From Spirochaetae bacterium HGW-Spirochaetae-9 (GTDB taxonomy: Bacteria; Spirochaetota; Spirochaetia; Treponematales; Rectinemataceae): 12,370 bases of DNA. Positions within the stretch are counted from its first letter, which is position 1; each line of letters begins with the position of its first letter. The notes beneath the pieces were generated by a model. That model searched no databases. It was given only the letters and a program-made list of their open reading frames with translations, and was not told the DNA's origin. The position numbers and the translations under genes are program-made. The stretch is taken from NCBI GenBank assembly GCA_002839205.1, contig PGXP01000015.1, positions 1-12,370 of the forward strand, written 5' to 3'. Shown piece after piece: positions 5,650 through 12,283 of this stretch.

Positions 5650-5800
5650 CGCCAATAGGCTTAATCGGGAAGCTGGTGAAATACCGGCACGCCCCCAGGC
5701 ACTGTAAGGAAGCGTGGAACCTGTTCCACGGCCACTGCGAAAGCGGGAAGGCCGGGGAGTTCGAGAGGTATGCTTCCGAGTCAGGAGACCGACCGCACGG
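5650..5800 (+). ncRNA. Cobalamin riboswitch aptamer (class I)
   Basis: The conserved blocks of the cobalamin (B12) riboswitch occur in order. TTAATCGGGAAGCTGGTGAA (5661-5680) with the P5-type pairing GCTGG/CCGGC comes first, followed by the ACTGTAAGGAAG block (5701-5712). A 7-bp variable hairpin CGTGGAA/TTCCACG (5713-5730) follows. Next is the CCACTG...GGGAAGG block (~5732-5751), and last the 3' B12 box GAGTCAGGAGACCGACC (5778-5794). The aptamer binds adenosylcobalamin or a related corrinoid and normally lowers expression of downstream uptake or synthesis genes. It starts directly after a strong promoter and precedes cobT-btuFCD, which fits that function. The outer boundaries are approximate. 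Confidence 0.93.
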
Positions 5801-5817
5801 CCGCGCCTTGAGCGCGG
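5801..5817 (+). other. GC-rich hairpin directly 3' of the B12 box (candidate P13)
   Basis: CCGCGC-CTTGA-GCGCGG forms a 6-bp perfect stem with a 5-nt loop. Its position, just after the 3' B12 box, is where cobalamin riboswitches usually place the hairpin whose loop kisses L5. No T run follows, so it is not a terminator by itself. Confidence 0.5.
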
Positions 5818-5827
5818 ACATCGTTTG

Positions 5828-5851
5828 ATTATTCACTGGGTGTTGAATAAT
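5828..5851 (+). repeat. Perfect 8-bp inverted repeat in the B12 leader
   Basis: ATTATTCA and TGAATAAT are exact inverted copies separated by 8 nt, in the leader after the aptamer. The stem is AT-rich, with no following T run. It may be part of the expression platform or a protein-binding dyad; the sequence does not decide. Confidence 0.5.
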
Positions 5852-5904
5852 GAAGGTTGGAACCTCCATACTTTCCCGCACATATCCAGTGTCCCCACGG
5901 AAAT

Positions 5905-5933
5905 AGCCTGAACAAGGCTCTGCGCGAGCCTTG
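5905..5933 (+). other. Mutually exclusive hairpins before cobT (candidate expression platform)
   Basis: CAAGGCTC (5913-5920) and GAGCCTTG (5926-5933) form an 8-bp perfect stem with the loop TGCGC. The inner part of its left arm, AGGCT (5915-5919), can instead pair with AGCCT at 5905-5909. The two pairings cannot coexist, the kind of switch expected in a riboswitch output module. Separately, CTTTCCC (5871-5877) can pair with GGGAAGG (5960-5966) in the cobT ribosome-binding region, which suggests translational control. This is inferred from base pairing only. Confidence 0.4.
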
Positions 5934-5960
5934 GCTCCCGCTGAAACGCTCCCGCCAGGG

Positions 5961-5969
5961 GGAAGGAAG
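5961..5969 (+). promoter_or_regulatory. Ribosome-binding site fixing the cobT start
   Basis: The purine-rich GGAAGGAAG ends 3 nt before ATG 5973, with AAGGA at a 5-nt spacing. The upstream in-frame TTG at 5931 lies inside a hairpin and has no such site, so 5973 is chosen. Confidence 0.7.
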
Positions 5970-5972
5970 TCC

Positions 5973-7031
5973 ATGAACATCGTTGAAGCGACTATCGGTC
6001 GCATTTCGGAGCCGGACAGGGCCGCCGAAGCCTCGGCGCGAGCCCGACAGGCCACTCTCACCAAGCCCGAGGGAAGCCTTGGCGACCTTGAGGAACTATC
6101 GATTCGCGTCGCGGGCATCCAGGGCAGGGCTGATCCCTCGGTGGATCCCGGGGCAATCTTCGTGATGGCGGCTGACCATGGCGTGTGCCGGGAAGGCGTC
6201 TCCGCCTATCCCCCCGCCGTCACGGCGGGGATGGTGCTCAATTTCGTGAAGGGAGGGGCCGCCATCAATGTGCTCGGCGCCCATGCCGGAGCCCGGGTTG
6301 TCGTCGCCGATCTGGGTGTCGCTGTCGATTTCGACAGAAGACTCCCCATCTATCACCTGAAGATAGCCAAGGGGACGAAGAACCTGGCTGTAGAGCAGGC
6401 CATGAGCCGTGAACAGGCATTGAGGAGCCTGGAGGCGGGCATCGAAGTGTTCGAGGCGGAACTGAAGGCCCAGGCTTTCCGGATAGCCGCGACGGGCGAC
6501 ATGGGTATCGGCAACACGACGGCCTCGACGGCCATGGCCGCAGTCTTCACCGGCCTTGAGCCGCGGCGCCTTGTCGGGCGCGGAACGGGCATCGATGACG
6601 AAACCCTCGAACGCAAGATAGGCGTCATCGAAAAGGCGCTCGCCCTGCACAGGCCGGAAGCCGCCGATCCCGTCGGCGTTCTCGCCTCCGTCGGGGGTTT
6701 CGAGATCGGCGCCCTCGCGGGCGTGATACTGGCCGCCGCCGCGCACAGGACGCCTGTTCTTATCGACGGCTACATCTCCGGCGCGGCGGCTCTTCTCGCG
6801 CAGGCGCTCGCGCCGCTGTCGGCCACCTACATGATCGGCACGCACGTCTCGGGCGATTCCGGGCATGAACTCATGCTCAAGAAGCTGGGGCTCAAGCCCC
6901 TCCTCAGGCTTGGGATGCGCCTGGGCGAGGGCACGGGAGCGGCGCTCGCGATGCCGATCTGTTCGGCCGCGTGTAAAATACTCAATCAGATGGCCACCTT
7001 CGAGTCGGCTAAAGTGAGCAGAAAATCATGA
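5973..7031 (+). CDS. cobT: Nicotinate-nucleotide:dimethylbenzimidazole phosphoribosyltransferase
   Basis: A 352-residue cytosolic enzyme, the usual CobT length. It transfers phosphoribose from nicotinate mononucleotide to 5,6-dimethylbenzimidazole (or a related base), activating the lower ligand of cobalamin. Motifs: TKPEGSLGDLE (30-40), AADHGVCREGVSAYP (66-80), GDMGIGNTT (175-183), HVSGDSGHE (291-299) and LGMRLGEGTGAALA (313-326). Glu319 in the last motif corresponds to the catalytic glutamate of Salmonella CobT (Glu317). The gene follows the cobalamin riboswitch and overlaps btuF by 4 bp (ATGA). Pairing of cobT with a corrinoid importer suggests remodelling or completion of imported corrinoids. 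No cobS, cobC or cobU is in the window, so the rest of the nucleotide-loop pathway must be elsewhere. Confidence 0.96.
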   Translation: MNIVEATIGRISEPDRAAEASARARQATLTKPEGSLGDLEELSIRVAGIQGRADPSVDPGAIFVMAADHGVCREGVSAYPPAVTAGMVLNFVKGGAAINVLGAHAGARVVVADLGVAVDFDRRLPIYHLKIAKGTKNLAVEQAMSREQALRSLEAGIEVFEAELKAQAFRIAATGDMGIGNTTASTAMAAVFTGLEPRRLVGRGTGIDDETLERKIGVIEKALALHRPEAADPVGVLASVGGFEIGALAGVILAAAAHRTPVLIDGYISGAAALLAQALAPLSATYMIGTHVSGDSGHELMLKKLGLKPLLRLGMRLGEGTGAALAMPICSAACKILNQMATFESAKVSRKS

Positions 7032-7915
7032 AGCATACACTACTTTTCGTCGCGGCCTTTCTGTGCGCCGCCTTCTCCGCGTTCGGGCAGGTCCAGGCTG
7101 TCGATTCCCTGGGTCTGACAGTGAGGCTGGCAAAGTCTGCCTCGCGCATTGTTTCCCTGTCGCCGGCATCCACCGAAGTGCTTTTCGCCGTGGGCGCCAC
7201 CGTGGTCGGCGACACGACCTACTGCGTCTATCCGCCCGAGGCGCTGGCCGTCGAAAAAGTGGGGGGATTTTCTGCCGACTCCATGTCGATCGAAAAGATC
7301 CTCTCCCTCAAGCCCGACCTCGTCGTCAGCAATGGCAAGATACACAAGCCCGCCACGGATGAACTAGCCCGCTACGGCATTCCGACCTTCGCCTACGATC
7401 CCTCGGGCTTCGACGGGATAGCCGCGGGCATCGTCGCGATCGGAACACTTGCAGGCAGGAAGGAAGCGGCTGTCCTCGTCGCCTCGATCATGAAAGAGAA
7501 AATCGCGAAGGTGGAGAAAACCATCGCCGTCATCCCCGCGTCCCAAAGGCTCAGCGTTTTCTGGGAAGTCTACAACGATCCCCTCATGACCTGCGGCTCG
7601 GCCACCTTCCAGCATGCCATCGTGGAAGCGGGCGGCGGCAAGGACATATTCTCCGATCTCGCCGGTTCCTGGCCTATGGTGAGCGCCGAGGAAGTGATAA
7701 GACGGGCTCCCCAAGCGATCATGGGCGCCGACGATCATGGCGAGGCACTCACTCTGGACGCTATCGTTAAAAGGCCGGGCTGGAGCCTGGTGCCGGCGGT
7801 GCGGTCCGGGAAAATCTTCCTCATTCCGACAGGCATTGTATCCAATCCTGGTCCGCGGGTGGCCGATGGAGTGCTGGCTGTAGCCAAAGCCCTCTATCCG
7901 AGGCTTTTTCCGTGA
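7028..7915 (+). CDS. btuF: Periplasmic corrinoid-binding protein of an ABC importer
   Basis: A 295-residue class III substrate-binding protein. Residues 1-~20 form a signal peptide (basic MKH, hydrophobic core, AFSAFG before the likely cleavage). The early Cys13 is not in a standard lipobox. The mature part resembles BtuF: RIVSLSPASTEVLFAVG (40-56), then YCVYPPEA (65-72), ILSLKPDLVVSNG (91-103) and PWP-like SWPMVSAEEVIRRAPQAI in the second lobe. In E. coli BtuF two surface glutamates dock on BtuC arginines; Glu50 and a Glu of the AEEV segment are in matching places. FecB/heme-type proteins share the fold, but the riboswitch and cobT make corrinoid the likely ligand. It overlaps cobT upstream (ATGA) and btuC downstream (GTGA). 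Confidence 0.9.
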   Translation: MKHTLLFVAAFLCAAFSAFGQVQAVDSLGLTVRLAKSASRIVSLSPASTEVLFAVGATVVGDTTYCVYPPEALAVEKVGGFSADSMSIEKILSLKPDLVVSNGKIHKPATDELARYGIPTFAYDPSGFDGIAAGIVAIGTLAGRKEAAVLVASIMKEKIAKVEKTIAVIPASQRLSVFWEVYNDPLMTCGSATFQHAIVEAGGGKDIFSDLAGSWPMVSAEEVIRRAPQAIMGADDHGEALTLDAIVKRPGWSLVPAVRSGKIFLIPTGIVSNPGPRVADGVLAVAKALYPRLFP

Positions 7916-8952
7916 AAAAAGCCCTGCTGGGCATAGGGCTGGGAGCGGGCGCCCTCCTCGCTCTCCTGGGGAGCCTTGGCCTTGGCTCGGTGGCGCTAAC
8001 GCCCGGCCAGGTGCTCGGCGCCCTCGGCGCCAAGCTTTTTGGGACGTCGGTAGCCACAGCCGCCGCGTTGGGCGTTGATGAGGTAACGATCATCATCGTC
8101 TGGCAGCTGCGGCTGGCCCGAACCCTCCTCGCTGGGGTGGCCGGCGCGGCTCTCGGCGCCTCGGGCGCCGTGCTCCAGGGGCTGTTCCGAAACCCCCTCG
8201 CCGATCCCTATTCGCTCGGCGTCTCCTCGGGCGCCTCCCTTGGCGCCGTGCTCGTCATTGCTCTAGGCTCCAAAATCGGTTTCAGTTTTCCAGGCGCGAT
8301 CGAGATGGCTGCCTTCGCCGGCGCCCTCGCCTCGGCGGCCGTCGTGTACGGCGTTGCAGCCGTCAACAGGAGAGCGGCGCCGACGGCCGCCCTCCTGTTG
8401 GCCGGCACGGCTGTGGGCTCTTTCCTCGCGGCCATTGTCTCCCTCATCGTGGCGCTCAACGACAAGGACCTGCATACAATCTTTTTCTGGCTCCTCGGCG
8501 GCTTCGGCGGCAAGGGCTGGCCTGATCTCGCCACGGCCTTTCCCCCTGCCTTCATCGCCATCGCCGCGGCCCTCCTGCTCGCCAAGCCCCTGGATATTCT
8601 GGGAGCAGGGGAGGAGGCCGCCGGCATCCTCGGCCTCAACGTGAGCCTTCTGCGGGCCCTTGCCGTGGCGGCAGCGTCGCTGGGAGCGGCCGCCGCTGTG
8701 GCCGCAGGCGGGGTAATTGGCTTTGTGGGCCTCCTCGGTCCGCACTTCGCGAGGCTTCTCGTCGGTTCTCTCCACCGAAAGCTCATTCCTGCCTCGGCGG
8801 TGACAGGCGCCATCCTTCTCATGCTGGCCGATGCCCTCTCCCGCTCGGTGGCAGCTCCGCTCGAGCTGCCCGTTGGCATCGTGACGGCCCTCCTGGGCGC
8901 TCCGATCTTCCTCCGCCTCCTGGCCACTTCGCGTGAAGGGAGGCGCCTGTGA
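7912..8952 (+). CDS. btuC: Corrinoid ABC importer permease (FecCD/BtuC family)
   Basis: A 346-residue polytopic membrane protein of the FecCD family with about ten predicted helices. Signature segments: WQLRLARTLLAGVAGAALG (64-82), GAVLQGLFRNPLADPYSLG (85-103) followed by VSSGAS, a cytoplasmic LGAGEEAAGILGLN (230-243), GFVGLLGPHFARLLVG (270-285) and a C-terminal ELPVGIVTALLGAPIFLRLL. Two copies normally form the pore and couple to BtuD. The start is GTG at 7912, overlapping the btuF stop (GTGA). No independent ribosome-binding site stands out, so translation probably depends on btuF. Corrinoid specificity is inferred from the riboswitch and cobT; by sequence alone siderophore or heme transport would also fit. 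Confidence 0.92.
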   Translation: MKKALLGIGLGAGALLALLGSLGLGSVALTPGQVLGALGAKLFGTSVATAAALGVDEVTIIIVWQLRLARTLLAGVAGAALGASGAVLQGLFRNPLADPYSLGVSSGASLGAVLVIALGSKIGFSFPGAIEMAAFAGALASAAVVYGVAAVNRRAAPTAALLLAGTAVGSFLAAIVSLIVALNDKDLHTIFFWLLGGFGGKGWPDLATAFPPAFIAIAAALLLAKPLDILGAGEEAAGILGLNVSLLRALAVAAASLGAAAAVAAGGVIGFVGLLGPHFARLLVGSLHRKLIPASAVTGAILLMLADALSRSVAAPLELPVGIVTALLGAPIFLRLLATSREGRRL

Positions 8953-9776
8953 ACCGCCTTCCCATTCTCGTTGCCGAGGGGATAACGGTCGGCTACCATC
9001 GCGGTGCCCCCATACTGCGGGAAATCTTCATCAATCTGGAGCGCGGAAAGATTCTGGCCGTCATCGGCCCCAACGGCGTCGGAAAATCCACCCTCTTCAA
9101 GGCCCTCTCGGGCGAATTGCCTCTGTCCGACGGTATCGTGAGGCTTTTTATCGACGAAAAGCTGCCGGGAACGCATCAGGATATGCACAAGCTTTCCCCC
9201 CGCAAGCGCGCACTCCATGTGGCGCGGGTTCTGCAGAACGAGCAGCCGGCCTGGGCTGTTTCAGTAGCTGATTACGTGGAAGCGGGGCTCTTCGCCAGGG
9301 AAGGCTGGTTCGGGCGCGGTCCGGGCGGGGCGAGGGGGCTGGTGAAGGGCAGCCTGGAATGCATGGGCATAACCGGCCTCAGCCAGCGTCTCGTCACCGA
9401 GCTTTCGGGAGGGGAGTTCCGCAGGGTTGTCATCGCGAGAGCCCTTGTGCAGAATCCCGATATCCTCCTTCTGGACGAGCCGACTGCCGACCTCGACATG
9501 TCGCATCAGATCGAGACCCTCGCGATTCTGCGAAACTTGGCGCAGCAAGGCAAGGCTGTGGCTTTTTCCGTCCACGATCTGAACCAGGCATCCATGGCGG
9601 CCGATGAGATCGTCCTCCTGGCAGAAGGGCGGATCGCGGCTGTAGGCAGCCCGGCATCCGTCCTTACCCCTGAGATAATCGAGAAGGCCTATGGCACGCG
9701 CGTCATTGTCACGCCTCATCCGACGGGGGGAGTGCCCCATATCGTCCTCGATCCGCCTTGGCTCCTGAAAACATGA
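8949..9776 (+). CDS. btuD: Corrinoid ABC importer ATP-binding protein (BtuD/FecE family)
   Basis: A 275-residue ATPase with every catalytic motif: Walker A GPNGVGKST (40-48), Q-loop around Gln96 (VLQNEQP), signature LSGGE (152-156), Walker B ILLLDEP (172-178), D-loop ADLDMS and the switch His209 in SVHD. It powers import through the preceding permease. The start is GTG 8949, overlapping the btuC stop (GTGA). The residues between Walker A and the signature contain a basic, glycine-rich stretch (~119-133) that looks like a short variable insert. The stop is followed after only 1 nt by the -35 box of the next promoter, and no terminator is visible, so some read-through into the XRE-leu unit is possible. 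Confidence 0.93.
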   Translation: MNRLPILVAEGITVGYHRGAPILREIFINLERGKILAVIGPNGVGKSTLFKALSGELPLSDGIVRLFIDEKLPGTHQDMHKLSPRKRALHVARVLQNEQPAWAVSVADYVEAGLFAREGWFGRGPGGARGLVKGSLECMGITGLSQRLVTELSGGEFRRVVIARALVQNPDILLLDEPTADLDMSHQIETLAILRNLAQQGKAVAFSVHDLNQASMAADEIVLLAEGRIAAVGSPASVLTPEIIEKAYGTRVIVTPHPTGGVPHIVLDPPWLLKT

Positions 9777-9777
9777 A

Positions 9778-9806
9778 TTGACAAGACTGGTTCCTGAATA
9801 TATATT
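9778..9806 (+). promoter_or_regulatory. Consensus promoter of the XRE-leuCD unit
   Basis: A perfect -35 TTGACA (9778-9783), a 17-bp spacer and -10 TATATT (9801-9806). Transcription should start near 9813. The -10 box lies inside a partial dyad CTGAA-N7-TTCAG (9794-9810). Confidence 0.78.
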
Positions 9807-9812
9807 TCAGCA

Positions 9813-9830
9813 ACTTAAGCTTCACTTAAG
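9813..9830 (+). promoter_or_regulatory. Tandem ACTTAAG sites at the transcription start (candidate operator)
   Basis: ACTTAAG occurs at 9813-9819 and again at 9824-9830, exactly 11 bp apart, about one helical turn. Each contains the palindrome CTTAAG. They cover the predicted +1 region just before the XRE-cupin ribosome-binding site, where a bound repressor would block initiation. Self-regulation by the XRE-cupin protein is the simplest reading and is inferred. Confidence 0.5.
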
Positions 9831-9839
9831 AAGGAAGCC

Positions 9840-10418
9840 ATGAAATATAAGTTCGGGGACAAGGTCAGGACGGTGCGCGAAAAGCGCGGCCTCACGCTCA
9901 AGGAAGTGGCCGAAAAGGTCGGCGTCAGCGAGTCCATGATCTCGCAGATAGAGCGCAACCGCGTATCCCCGGCGATCGACACCCTCCTCGCCCTGGCCGA
10001 CGCCCTCGACATAGACCTCGAATACCTCTTCGCCGACTACAGGCGGGAGCGTTCGGTCCATATCGTCAAGGCCAAAGACAGGACAACCTTCTCCAAGCCA
10101 GGCGTGCTTTACCAACACCTCGCCCAGCTCGAGGGCTTCGTGCCCGGCATGGACGGCATCGAGGCATATCAGATAGACCTTGAGCCCGGCGCCAGGACGG
10201 GCAATGACGAGTATGGCCATGTGGGCTCGGAAATGGGTCTCGTGATGGAAGGTCGGGCAGAACTCTCAGTGGGCAAGCAATCATACAGCCTTGAGCCGGG
10301 CGATTCCGTCGGCTTCGCCTCCGATTTTCCCCACATTCTCCGTAATGCCGGCGAACAATCCCTTCGTGTTTTTTGGGTTATAACCCCGCCGAAGAACGAT
10401 ATTTCCACAAGGAGCTGA
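9840..10418 (+). CDS. XRE-family transcriptional regulator with C-terminal cupin domain
   Basis: A 192-residue cytosolic regulator. Residues 8-65 form an XRE/Cro-like helix-turn-helix: VREKRGLTLKEVAEKVGVSE then SMISQIERNRVSPAIDTLL. Residues ~105-182 form a cupin barrel. Motif 1 is reduced (His127, Glu131, Gly138 in GHVGSEMGLVMEG), and motif 2 is LEPGDSVGFASDFPHILRN with His165 and Asn169; the usual HxH pair is only one His, so metal binding is uncertain. Such proteins usually sense a small molecule or metal through the cupin. AAGGA lies just before the ATG. The stop is 2 bp before leuC, whose ribosome-binding site lies inside this gene, so the regulator and the leu genes share one transcript. 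Target and ligand are unknown; an amino-acid-pathway metabolite is a reasonable inference. Confidence 0.92.
   Translation: MKYKFGDKVRTVREKRGLTLKEVAEKVGVSESMISQIERNRVSPAIDTLLALADALDIDLEYLFADYRRERSVHIVKAKDRTTFSKPGVLYQHLAQLEGFVPGMDGIEAYQIDLEPGARTGNDEYGHVGSEMGLVMEGRAELSVGKQSYSLEPGDSVGFASDFPHILRNAGEQSLRVFWVITPPKNDISTRS
10409..10414 (+). promoter_or_regulatory. Ribosome-binding site fixing the leuC start
   Basis: AAGGAG lies inside the last codons of the XRE-cupin gene, 6 nt before ATG 10421. The longer in-frame TTG at 10373 has no such site and would add a non-conserved leader. Confidence 0.75.
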
Positions 10419-10420
10419 CC

Positions 10421-11707
10421 ATGGGTAAGACGCTCGCCCAGAAGGTTTTCGAAACTCACCTCGTCGACATGCCATTCGCCGACACCTGGGTGCTGAAGCT
10501 CGATACGGTATTCTGCCATGAAATCACGACGCCCATCGCCATCGATGATCTCGTCGCCAAAGGCATGGACAGGGTATACGATGCTGCCAGGATCAAGGCC
10601 GTGATCGATCACGTTTCTCCGGCCAAGGATTCCAAGACGGCCGAGCAGGGCAAGATCCTGCGTTCCTGGGTTCGAAGGCAGGGCATCACGGACTTTTTCG
10701 ATATCGGCAGGAACGGTGTCTGCCACGCACTCTTTCCCGAAAAAGGCTTTGTCAGGCCCGGCTACGCCCTTGTCATGGGCGACAGCCACACCTGCACGCA
10801 TGGGGCTTTTGGCGCCTTCGCGGCCGGTGTGGGCACGACTGACCTCGAGATAGCCGTCCTGAAAGGGGTTTGCGCGTTCAGGAAGCCCGAAACGCTCAGG
10901 CTGAACCTGACTGGTTCCCTGAAGCGAGGCGTCTATGCAAAAGATGTCATCCTCTACGCGATTTCCCGATTGGGCGTGGCCGGAGCCACCGATAAAGTGA
11001 TCGAATTCCGCGGACCGGTCGTCGACGCGATGAGCATGGAAGGCCGCATGACCCTCTGCAACATGGCGGTCGAGGCTGGCGGAACGAGCGGAATCTGCAT
11101 GCCCGACGCCACCACCGTAGCCTATCTGTGGCCCTTCATCGGGCCTGAGGGTGAAAAGCTCTATGCTACTGAACAGGAAGCCCTGGCCGACTATTCGCGC
11201 TGGGCGAGCGACGATGACGCCGTCTACGCGTCCACCCTCGATATCGACTGCTCCTCCATCGAGCCTCTCGTCACGGTGGGGTACAAGCCCGACCAGGTGG
11301 CCTTGGCCAGGGAGATGTCGGCCGTGAAGGTGGACCAGGTATACATCGGTTCCTGCACGAATGGGCGGATAGAGGATCTCAGGGCGGCGGCCGCTGTGCT
11401 CAAGGGCAGGACGATCGCTTCCGAGGTGAGAGGCATCGTCTCCCCCGCCACGCCGGCAGTCTATGCCCAAGCCCTGAAGGAAGGCATCATCCAGATTTTC
11501 CATGACGCCGGCTTCTGTGTGACGAATCCTACCTGCGGCGCCTGCCTTGGCATGTCCAATGGTGTCCTCGCTTCGGGCGAAGTATGCGCCTCTACCACGA
11601 ACAGGAATTTCAGCGGCCGTATGGGCAAGGGCGGCATGATCCACCTGATGAGCCCAGCCACGGCGGCGGCGACGGCTATAGCCGGTCACATTGCTTCGGC
11701 GGTGTAG
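10421..11707 (+). CDS. leuC: 3-isopropylmalate dehydratase / homoaconitase-type large subunit
   Basis: A 428-residue aconitase-superfamily large subunit of the shorter, LeuC2-like type. Key segments: VMGDSHTCTHGAFGAFAAGV (118-137), YIGSCTNGR (308-316), NPTCGACLGMSNGVLASGE (369-387) and CASTTNRNFSGRMG (389-402). Cys312, Cys372 and Cys375 are in place to bind the catalytic [4Fe-4S] cluster. With the small subunit it isomerises 2- to 3-isopropylmalate in leucine synthesis. Family members of this type also act on homocitrate/homoaconitate, citramalate-derived or dimethylmalate substrates, and sequence alone does not choose. The small subunit follows 27 bp later, and a LeuA-type synthase comes next, favouring leucine or a closely related chain-elongation pathway. 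Confidence 0.92.
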   Translation: MGKTLAQKVFETHLVDMPFADTWVLKLDTVFCHEITTPIAIDDLVAKGMDRVYDAARIKAVIDHVSPAKDSKTAEQGKILRSWVRRQGITDFFDIGRNGVCHALFPEKGFVRPGYALVMGDSHTCTHGAFGAFAAGVGTTDLEIAVLKGVCAFRKPETLRLNLTGSLKRGVYAKDVILYAISRLGVAGATDKVIEFRGPVVDAMSMEGRMTLCNMAVEAGGTSGICMPDATTVAYLWPFIGPEGEKLYATEQEALADYSRWASDDDAVYASTLDIDCSSIEPLVTVGYKPDQVALAREMSAVKVDQVYIGSCTNGRIEDLRAAAAVLKGRTIASEVRGIVSPATPAVYAQALKEGIIQIFHDAGFCVTNPTCGACLGMSNGVLASGEVCASTTNRNFSGRMGKGGMIHLMSPATAAATAIAGHIASAV

Positions 11708-11734
11708 TTTTACAGTTAAGGGAGGATTTCCAAC

Positions 11735-12262
11735 ATGAAACAGTTGGGCGGCACACTTCTATTCCTCGATCGAAACGACATAAACACGGATGAAATAATC
11801 CCCGCCAAATACCTGAATGAAGATTCCAGGGAGGCCTTGAAGCCCTATCTGTTTGAGGACCTGGCCTTGCCGGGCTTCGACAGGACGAGGGACCTTCCTG
11901 GCAGGGGCGCCATCATTTCGAGGGCTAATTTCGGCTGCGGCAGCTCGCGCGAACACGCTCCCTGGGCTCTCGAGGTCAACGGGATAAACGTCGTGGTCGC
12001 GGAGAGTTTCGCGCGCATCTACAGGCGCAATATGTTCAACTGCGGCATGGCGGCCGTCGAACTGCCACGCGAAACCATCGAGGAGCTCTTCAGGCGCTTC
12101 GCGGGCGTGTCGACCGTTATGGACTGCGATATCGATGGCAGAACGATGAGCTTTTCGGCTCCATCGGGCGAGAATCTCAAGGTGCCCTTCGTTCTGGGGG
12201 ATTTCGAGATCGCGATGATCAAGGCTGGCGGATGGGTGCCTTTCGCCGCCGAAAAGTACTGA
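11735..12262 (+). CDS. leuD: 3-isopropylmalate dehydratase / homoaconitase-type small subunit
   Basis: A 175-residue swivel-domain subunit, the usual length for the LeuD2-type partner. Motifs: DRNDINTDEIIPAKYL (12-27), ANFGCGSSREHAPWAL (64-79) with the substrate-binding GSSREH, VVVAESFARIYRRNMFNCGM (86 onward), and a C-terminal segment ending AGGWVPFA. The loop after YL (positions 26-30, YLNED) is the region that discriminates isopropylmalate from homocitrate-type substrates in characterised homologues. It does not clearly match the patterns I remember, so the substrate stays open. GGGAGGA lies ~8 nt before the ATG. It follows leuC closely and precedes the synthase by 21 bp. Confidence 0.93.
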   Translation: MKQLGGTLLFLDRNDINTDEIIPAKYLNEDSREALKPYLFEDLALPGFDRTRDLPGRGAIISRANFGCGSSREHAPWALEVNGINVVVAESFARIYRRNMFNCGMAAVELPRETIEELFRRFAGVSTVMDCDIDGRTMSFSAPSGENLKVPFVLGDFEIAMIKAGGWVPFAAEKY

Positions 12263-12283
12263 TGAACGATTGAGGAGGGGCTT

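Noticed and set aside
5801..5851. Rho-independent terminator after the B12 aptamer
   Set aside because: Two hairpins exist, but neither is followed by a run of T, so an intrinsic terminator is not supported.
8208..9218. A 336-codon minus-strand frame opposite btuC/btuD
   Set aside because: Composition is Ala/Arg/Pro-rich shadow coding; the plus strand carries complete permease and ATPase motifs.
10169..11689. A 506-codon open frame on the minus strand opposite XRE-cupin and leuC
   Set aside because: It lies wholly antisense to two well-supported genes, has no recognisable domain and low-complexity His/Arg/Gly-rich composition, as expected from reading a GC-rich coding strand backwards.
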